Shown: positions 60,586 to 64,000 of the stretch, one piece after another
Layout: the number at the start of each line of letters is the position of its first letter
How positions within the stretch are numbered: position 1 is the first letter of the stretch
NCBI RefSeq assembly: GCF_014451325.2
Contig: NZ_JACSCH020000006.1
Span: forward strand, 124,001-188,000
Source: Streptomyces sp. CB02980
GTDB taxonomy: Bacteria > Actinomycetota > Actinomycetes > Streptomycetales > Streptomycetaceae
Reading direction: 5' to 3'
Length of the DNA: 64,000 nt
Translations under genes and position numbers: made by a program
The notes under the pieces: model-generated
Told to the model about the DNA's origin: nothing
Database searches by the model: none
What the model saw: only the letters and a program-made list of their open reading frames with translations

Positions 60586-60586
60586 T

Positions 60587-61006
60587 GTGAGCATGAGCCA
60601 GGCGGCGCAGAATCTGAACTGGTTGATCACCAACTTCGTGGACAACACCCCCGGGGTGTCCCACACGGTGGTGGTCTCCGCCGACGGACTCCTGCTGGCG
60701 ATGTCCGAGGGTTTCCCCCGGGACCGCGCCGACCAGCTGGCGGCCGTCGCCTCCGGACTGACCTCGCTGACCGCGGGCGCGTCCCGGATCTTCGAGGGTG
60801 GTGCGGTCAATCAGACCGTGGTGGAGATGGAGCGCGGCTTCCTCTTCATCATGTCGATCTCGGACGGCTCCTCGCTGGCCGTGCTCGCCCACCCCGAGGC
60901 CGACATCGGTCTCGTGGGCTACGAGATGGCACTGCTCGTCGACCGCGCGGGCACCGTACTGACTCCTGACCTCCGGGCGGAGCTTCAGGGAAGTCTTCTC
61001 AACTAA
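60587..61006 (+). CDS. cvnB2: Roadblock/LC7-domain protein CvnB2
   Basis: A 139-residue paralogue of CvnB1, 8 of about 136 aligned residues different. The GTG at 60587 lies right after the cvnA2 stop with AGGAG 7 nt upstream; ATG at 60593 is an alternative. It should bind CvnD2. Confidence 0.93.
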   Translation: MSMSQAAQNLNWLITNFVDNTPGVSHTVVVSADGLLLAMSEGFPRDRADQLAAVASGLTSLTAGASRIFEGGAVNQTVVEMERGFLFIMSISDGSSLAVLAHPEADIGLVGYEMALLVDRAGTVLTPDLRAELQGSLLN

Positions 61007-61097
61007 CAGACAGACAGTGCGTTTCGCGCCACCGCCCCGTAAGGTGCGGTGGCGCGGTTCAAGGGACATGGACCGCGAGGCAGTCGGAGGAGGAGAC

Positions 61098-61652
61098 GTG
61101 GGAACACCACCGGGCTCAAGCCCTTACAACGGTTATGACGCGCACCAGGCGCCGCTCGGCGACACCGCGCAGAACCGGTTCAACTTTCCCTCCGCCCCGA
61201 GCAGACAGGGCGCGTCGCAGCCCTATCGGCAGCCTCACAACCAGCCCGCGGGTGCGCAGGGCTCCTCACGTGCTCCGTCCGCCGCAGGCTCCAGCAGCTC
61301 GGGCGGCGTGCACAACCCGCTGGTGCGTCCCTACGCGATGACCGGCGGCCGGACCCGGCCGCGCTACCAGCTCGCCATCGAGGCGCTGGTCAGCACGACG
61401 GCCGATCCCTCGCGGCTGCAGGGGCAGTTGCCCGAGCACCAGCGGATCTGCCGGCTGTGCATCGAGATCAAGTCGGTCGCCGAGATCTCGGCCCTCCTCT
61501 CCATCCCCCTCGGCGTCGCCCGGATCCTCGTCGCCGACCTGGCGGAGGCCGGACTTGTCGCCATTCACCAACCCGGCGGCGACGAGTCCGCCGGCGGCCA
61601 GCCAGCCGTGACACTGCTCGAAAGGGTGCTCAGTGGACTTCGCAAGCTCTAG
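61098..61652 (+). CDS. cvnC2: DUF742 protein CvnC2
   Basis: A 184-residue DUF742 protein with a 70-residue Ser/Gln/Pro-rich N-terminal extension not found in CvnC1, followed by the RPYAMTGGRTRPRYQLAIEALV core. The GTG at 61098 was chosen because GGAGGAGGAG lies just upstream; the frame is open 27 codons further. The last 20 nt overlap cvnD2. Confidence 0.9.
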   Translation: MGTPPGSSPYNGYDAHQAPLGDTAQNRFNFPSAPSRQGASQPYRQPHNQPAGAQGSSRAPSAAGSSSSGGVHNPLVRPYAMTGGRTRPRYQLAIEALVSTTADPSRLQGQLPEHQRICRLCIEIKSVAEISALLSIPLGVARILVADLAEAGLVAIHQPGGDESAGGQPAVTLLERVLSGLRKL

Positions 61653-62214
61653 CGGCGGTGCAGCCCGCTCAACCACCAGCGCGAAGATCGTGGTGGCGGG
61701 CGGCTTCGGCGTGGGCAAGACCACGTTCGTCGGCGCCGTCTCGGAGATCAACCCGCTGCGTACCGAAGCCGTCATGACGTCCGCCTCCGCGGGCATCGAC
61801 GACCTCACCCACACCGGCGACAAGACGACGACGACCGTCGCCATGGACTTCGGCCGCATCACCCTGGACCAGGACCTGATCCTGTACCTCTTCGGTACCC
61901 CCGGTCAGGACCGCTTCTGGTTCATGTGGGACGACCTGGTCCGCGGCGCCATCGGCGCCGTCGTCCTGGTCGACACCCGCCGTCTCGCCGACTGCTTCCC
62001 CGCGGTCGACTACTTCGAGAACAGCGGCCTGCCGTTCGTCATCGCCCTCAACGGCTTCGACGGCAGCCAGCCCTACCAGCCCGAGGAGGTCCGCGAGGCC
62101 CTCCAGATCGGTCCGGACACCCCCATCATCACCACCGACGCCCGGCACCGCGCCGACGCCAAGAGCGCGCTCATCACGCTTGTCGAGCACGCCCTCATGG
62201 CCCGCCTGCGGTAG
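61633..62214 (+). CDS. cvnD2: Conservon GTPase CvnD2
   Basis: A 193-residue GTPase almost identical to CvnD1 (3 differences). The nucleotide sequences also match at most synonymous positions, much more than those of the cvnA genes. P-loop GGFGVGKT and non-canonical G4 NGFD are unchanged. The start codon GTG at 61633 lies within the end of cvnC2. Confidence 0.95.
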   Translation: MDFASSSGGAARSTTSAKIVVAGGFGVGKTTFVGAVSEINPLRTEAVMTSASAGIDDLTHTGDKTTTTVAMDFGRITLDQDLILYLFGTPGQDRFWFMWDDLVRGAIGAVVLVDTRRLADCFPAVDYFENSGLPFVIALNGFDGSQPYQPEEVREALQIGPDTPIITTDARHRADAKSALITLVEHALMARLR

Positions 62215-62238
62215 CTGTCCCCCGGCGCCCCGTACCGA

Positions 62239-62270
62239 AAGGCCGCGTTCCCCGTCGGGGACGCGGCCTT
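62239..62270 (+). terminator. Terminator downstream of conservon 2
   Basis: AAGGCCGCGT-t-CCCC pairs with GGGGACGCGGCCTT (14-bp stem with one bulge), 25 nt after the cvnD2 stop. Confidence 0.8.
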
Positions 62271-62365
62271 CGGCGTGTGCCAGGGTCCTCTGCGGCGTAC
62301 CCGCCAAGGCCCTGTACGGCGCGTCAGGGCCCCAGAACGGTGCGTGAGGGCCTGAACGCACGAAA

Positions 62366-62402
62366 GAGGGCCGGAACCCGGTGATACCGGGTTCCGGCCC
62401 TC
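62366..62402 (-). terminator. Terminator downstream of accE
   Basis: A perfect 17-bp stem (62366-62382 with 62386-62402) and GAT loop, just after the accE stop on the minus strand. Confidence 0.85.
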
Positions 62403-62411
62403 CTCGGTCGC

Positions 62412-62615
62412 TCAGCGCCAGCTGTGCGGCGCGCGGAAGCCGTGCTCGCGCTCCAGGCGGCGCCAGCCGGCCGTGGTGCGGCCGCGGTGGCCCGCGGCGG
62501 TGTCCTCGTCGGACCGGGCGGCGGCACGGGCGAGCAGGACGGCCGTGATGGCCGCCAGCTCCTCGGGGTCGGCGTGGCCCTTCTCGACACGGAGAAGGTT
62601 GGCAGGGGTTGTCAC
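62412..62615 (-). CDS. accE: Acyl-CoA carboxylase epsilon subunit AccE
   Basis: A 67-residue small subunit that stabilises the acyl-CoA carboxylase carboxyltransferase/biotin-carboxylase assembly in actinobacteria. It begins VTTPANLLRVEKGHADPEEL, the conserved epsilon start, and ends AGWRRLEREHGFRAPHSWR. The GTG start at 62615 has GAGGAG upstream. It lies 14 nt downstream of accB. Confidence 0.92.
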   Translation of the reverse strand: MTTPANLLRVEKGHADPEELAAITAVLLARAAARSDEDTAAGHRGRTTAGWRRLEREHGFRAPHSWR

Positions 62616-62629
62616 GTGGATGACTCCTC

Positions 62630-64000
62630 TTACTGAGGCGGGTTGCCGTGCTTGCGGGACGGCAGGTCGGCGTGCTTGGTGCGGAGCATCGCGAGGGACC
62701 TGATGAGCACCTGTCGGGTGTCGGCGGGGTCGATGACGTCGTCGACCAGGCCGCGCTCCGCCGCGTAGTACGGGTGCATCAGCTCGGCCTTGTACTCCTT
62801 GACCATGCGGGCTCGCATGGCCTCGGGGTCCTCGGCCTCCGCGATCTGCTTGCGGAAGATCACGTTGGCGGCGCCCTCGGCGCCCATGACCGCGATTTCG
62901 TTGGTGGGCCAGGCGTACGTCAGGTCGGCGCCGATGGACTGGGAGTCCATGACGATGTACGCGCCGCCGTAGGCCTTGCGCAGGATCAGGGAGATCCGGG
63001 GCACGGTCGCGTTGCAGTACGCGTACAGCAGCTTCGCGCCGTGCCTGATGATTCCACCGTGCTCCTGATCGACGCCCGGCAGGAAGCCGGGTACGTCCAG
63101 AAGGGTGATGATCGGAATGTTGAAGGCGTCGCACATCTGCACGAAGCGGGCGGCCTTCTCGGAGGCCTCGATGTCGAGGACACCGGCCAGCGTCTGCGGC
63201 TGGTTGGCGACGATGCCGACGACCTGGCCGTCGAGGCGGGCGAGCGCGCAGATGATGTTGCGGGCCCAGCGCTCGTGGATCTCCAGGTAGTCGCCGTCGT
63301 CGACGAGCTCCTCGATGACCTTGTGCATGTCGTACGGACGGTTGCCGTCGGCCGGGACCAGGTCGAGCAGGACCTCGGAGCGGCGGTCCGCCGGGTCCTC
63401 GGAGGCGACGGTCGGCGGGTTCTCGCGGTTGTTCTGCGGGAGCATCGACAGGAGGTAGCGGACCTCCGCGATGCAGGTCTCCTCGTCGTCGTACGCGAAG
63501 TGGGAGACACCGGAGACACCCGCGTGGACATCGGCGCCGCCGAGGCCGTTCTGGGTGATCTCCTCGCCGGTGACCGCCTTCACGACGTCCGGTCCGGTGA
63601 TGAACATCTGCGAGGTCTCGCGGACCATGAAGACGAAGTCCGTCAGCGCCGGGCTGTAGGCCGCGCCGCCGGCGCACGGGCCGAGCATCACCGAGATCTG
63701 CGGGATGACACCGCTCGCGCGGGTGTTGCGCTGGAAGATGCCGCCGTAGCCGGCGAGCGCCGAGACGCCCTCCTGGATACGGGCGCCCGCGCCGTCGTTC
63801 AGGGAGACCAGCGGGGCACCGGCCGCGATGGCCATGTCCATGATCTTGTGGATCTTCGTCGCGTGGGCCTCGCCCAGCGCGCCGCCGAAGATCCGGAAGT
63901 CGTGCGCGTAGACGAAGACCGTCCGGCCCTCGACCGTGCCCCATCCGGTGATCACACCGTCGGTGTACGGCTTCTTCGCCTCCAGGCCGAAGCCCTGGGC
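62630..64000 (-). CDS. accB: Acyl-CoA carboxylase carboxyltransferase subunit AccB, 5' end outside the window
   Basis: 456 C-terminal residues are visible; roughly 70 N-terminal residues lie beyond the right edge. The biotin-dependent carboxyltransferase motifs are present: GPCAGGAAYSPALTDFVFMV (oxyanion region), GARIQEGVSALAGYGGIF, DVPGFLPGVDQEHGGIIRHGAKLLYAY, and KAYGGAYIVMDSQSIGAD. It forms acetyl- or propionyl-CoA carboxylase with AccE and an AccA biotin subunit encoded elsewhere. The frame stays open to the edge and its visible start at 63955 is not the true start. Confidence 0.94.
   Translation of the reverse strand, partial: AQGFGLEAKKPYTDGVITGWGTVEGRTVFVYAHDFRIFGGALGEAHATKIHKIMDMAIAAGAPLVSLNDGAGARIQEGVSALAGYGGIFQRNTRASGVIPQISVMLGPCAGGAAYSPALTDFVFMVRETSQMFITGPDVVKAVTGEEITQNGLGGADVHAGVSGVSHFAYDDEETCIAEVRYLLSMLPQNNRENPPTVASEDPADRRSEVLLDLVPADGNRPYDMHKVIEELVDDGDYLEIHERWARNIICALARLDGQVVGIVANQPQTLAGVLDIEASEKAARFVQMCDAFNIPIITLLDVPGFLPGVDQEHGGIIRHGAKLLYAYCNATVPRISLILRKAYGGAYIVMDSQSIGADLTYAWPTNEIAVMGAEGAANVIFRKQIAEAEDPEAMRARMVKEYKAELMHPYYAAERGLVDDVIDPADTRQVLIRSLAMLRTKHADLPSRKHGNPPQ

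Noticed and set aside
51574..60810. Very long minus-strand open frames opposite cvnA1 and cvnA2
   Set aside because: They mirror the GC-rich third positions of the sense genes, have Leu/Arg-rich translations without recognisable domains, and no ribosome sites.

Overview
The window is about 72% GC with strong third-position GC bias, GTG/TTG/CTG starts and tightly packed operons: a Streptomyces chromosomal core segment. From memory of the S. coelicolor map, gene order matches the block SCO5588 down to SCO5535, read left to right, including ftsH-like, ffh, glnD, glnK, amtB, nsdA, ftsY, glcP, smc, rnc, recG, ddlA, hupS, leuCD/ndgR, gltX, conservons cvn1 and cvn2, and accE/accB. This synteny is recalled, not computed. 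There is no prophage, transposase, CRISPR array or biosynthetic cluster.

Region by region. 1-13 kb: a methyltransferase cut by the left edge, an FtsH protease, SRP protein Ffh, the nitrogen-sensing operon amtB-glnK-glnD with a candidate GlnR site upstream, the developmental regulator NsdA, a small primase-like protein and the SRP receptor FtsY. 13-21 kb: an NCS1 permease, an LLM flavin oxidoreductase, the glucose permease GlcP with a readable promoter and a palindromic operator candidate, and SMC, which carries an 18-bp tandem repeat array. 21-25.5 kb: a small coiled-coil protein, acylphosphatase, a membrane-anchored CAP protein, a short accessory island (an orphan protein and a 57-residue Cys3-His protein) and a divergent flavodoxin/HxlR pair. 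25.5-33 kb: mutM, then the row rnc, rpmF, DUF177 (CTG start), a DivIVA-like protein, coaD, rsmD and recG, all on the minus strand. 33-43 kb: a DhaL-domain protein, rpmB, thiD-thiL, an Lrp ligand-binding-domain protein, a lipoprotein, ddlA, gpsA-plsC, cofC, a small cold-shock-like protein and the nucleoid protein HupS. 43-51 kb: leuCD with divergent ndgR, five tRNA genes (3 Glu-CTC, 2 Gln-CTG), a HAD hydrolase, a DUF4241 protein, gltX, a fumarylacetoacetase-family enzyme and an unassigned 92-residue protein. 51.5-62.2 kb: two complete conservons in tandem. 62.4-64 kb: accE and the 3' part of accB.

Functional links: Ffh and FtsY bracket the nitrogen genes and together serve co-translational targeting. 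AmtB, GlnK and GlnD sense and transport ammonium. Non-discriminating GltX probably charges both the Glu and Gln tRNAs encoded 1.6 kb away on the same strand. Each conservon encodes a membrane kinase-like sensor (CvnA), a roadblock protein (CvnB), a DUF742 protein (CvnC) and a small GTPase (CvnD). The two CvnD proteins differ at only 3 of 193 residues although their sensors have diverged strongly. This makes the tandem conservons, with the peptide shared by both CvnA C-termini, the most interesting system here.
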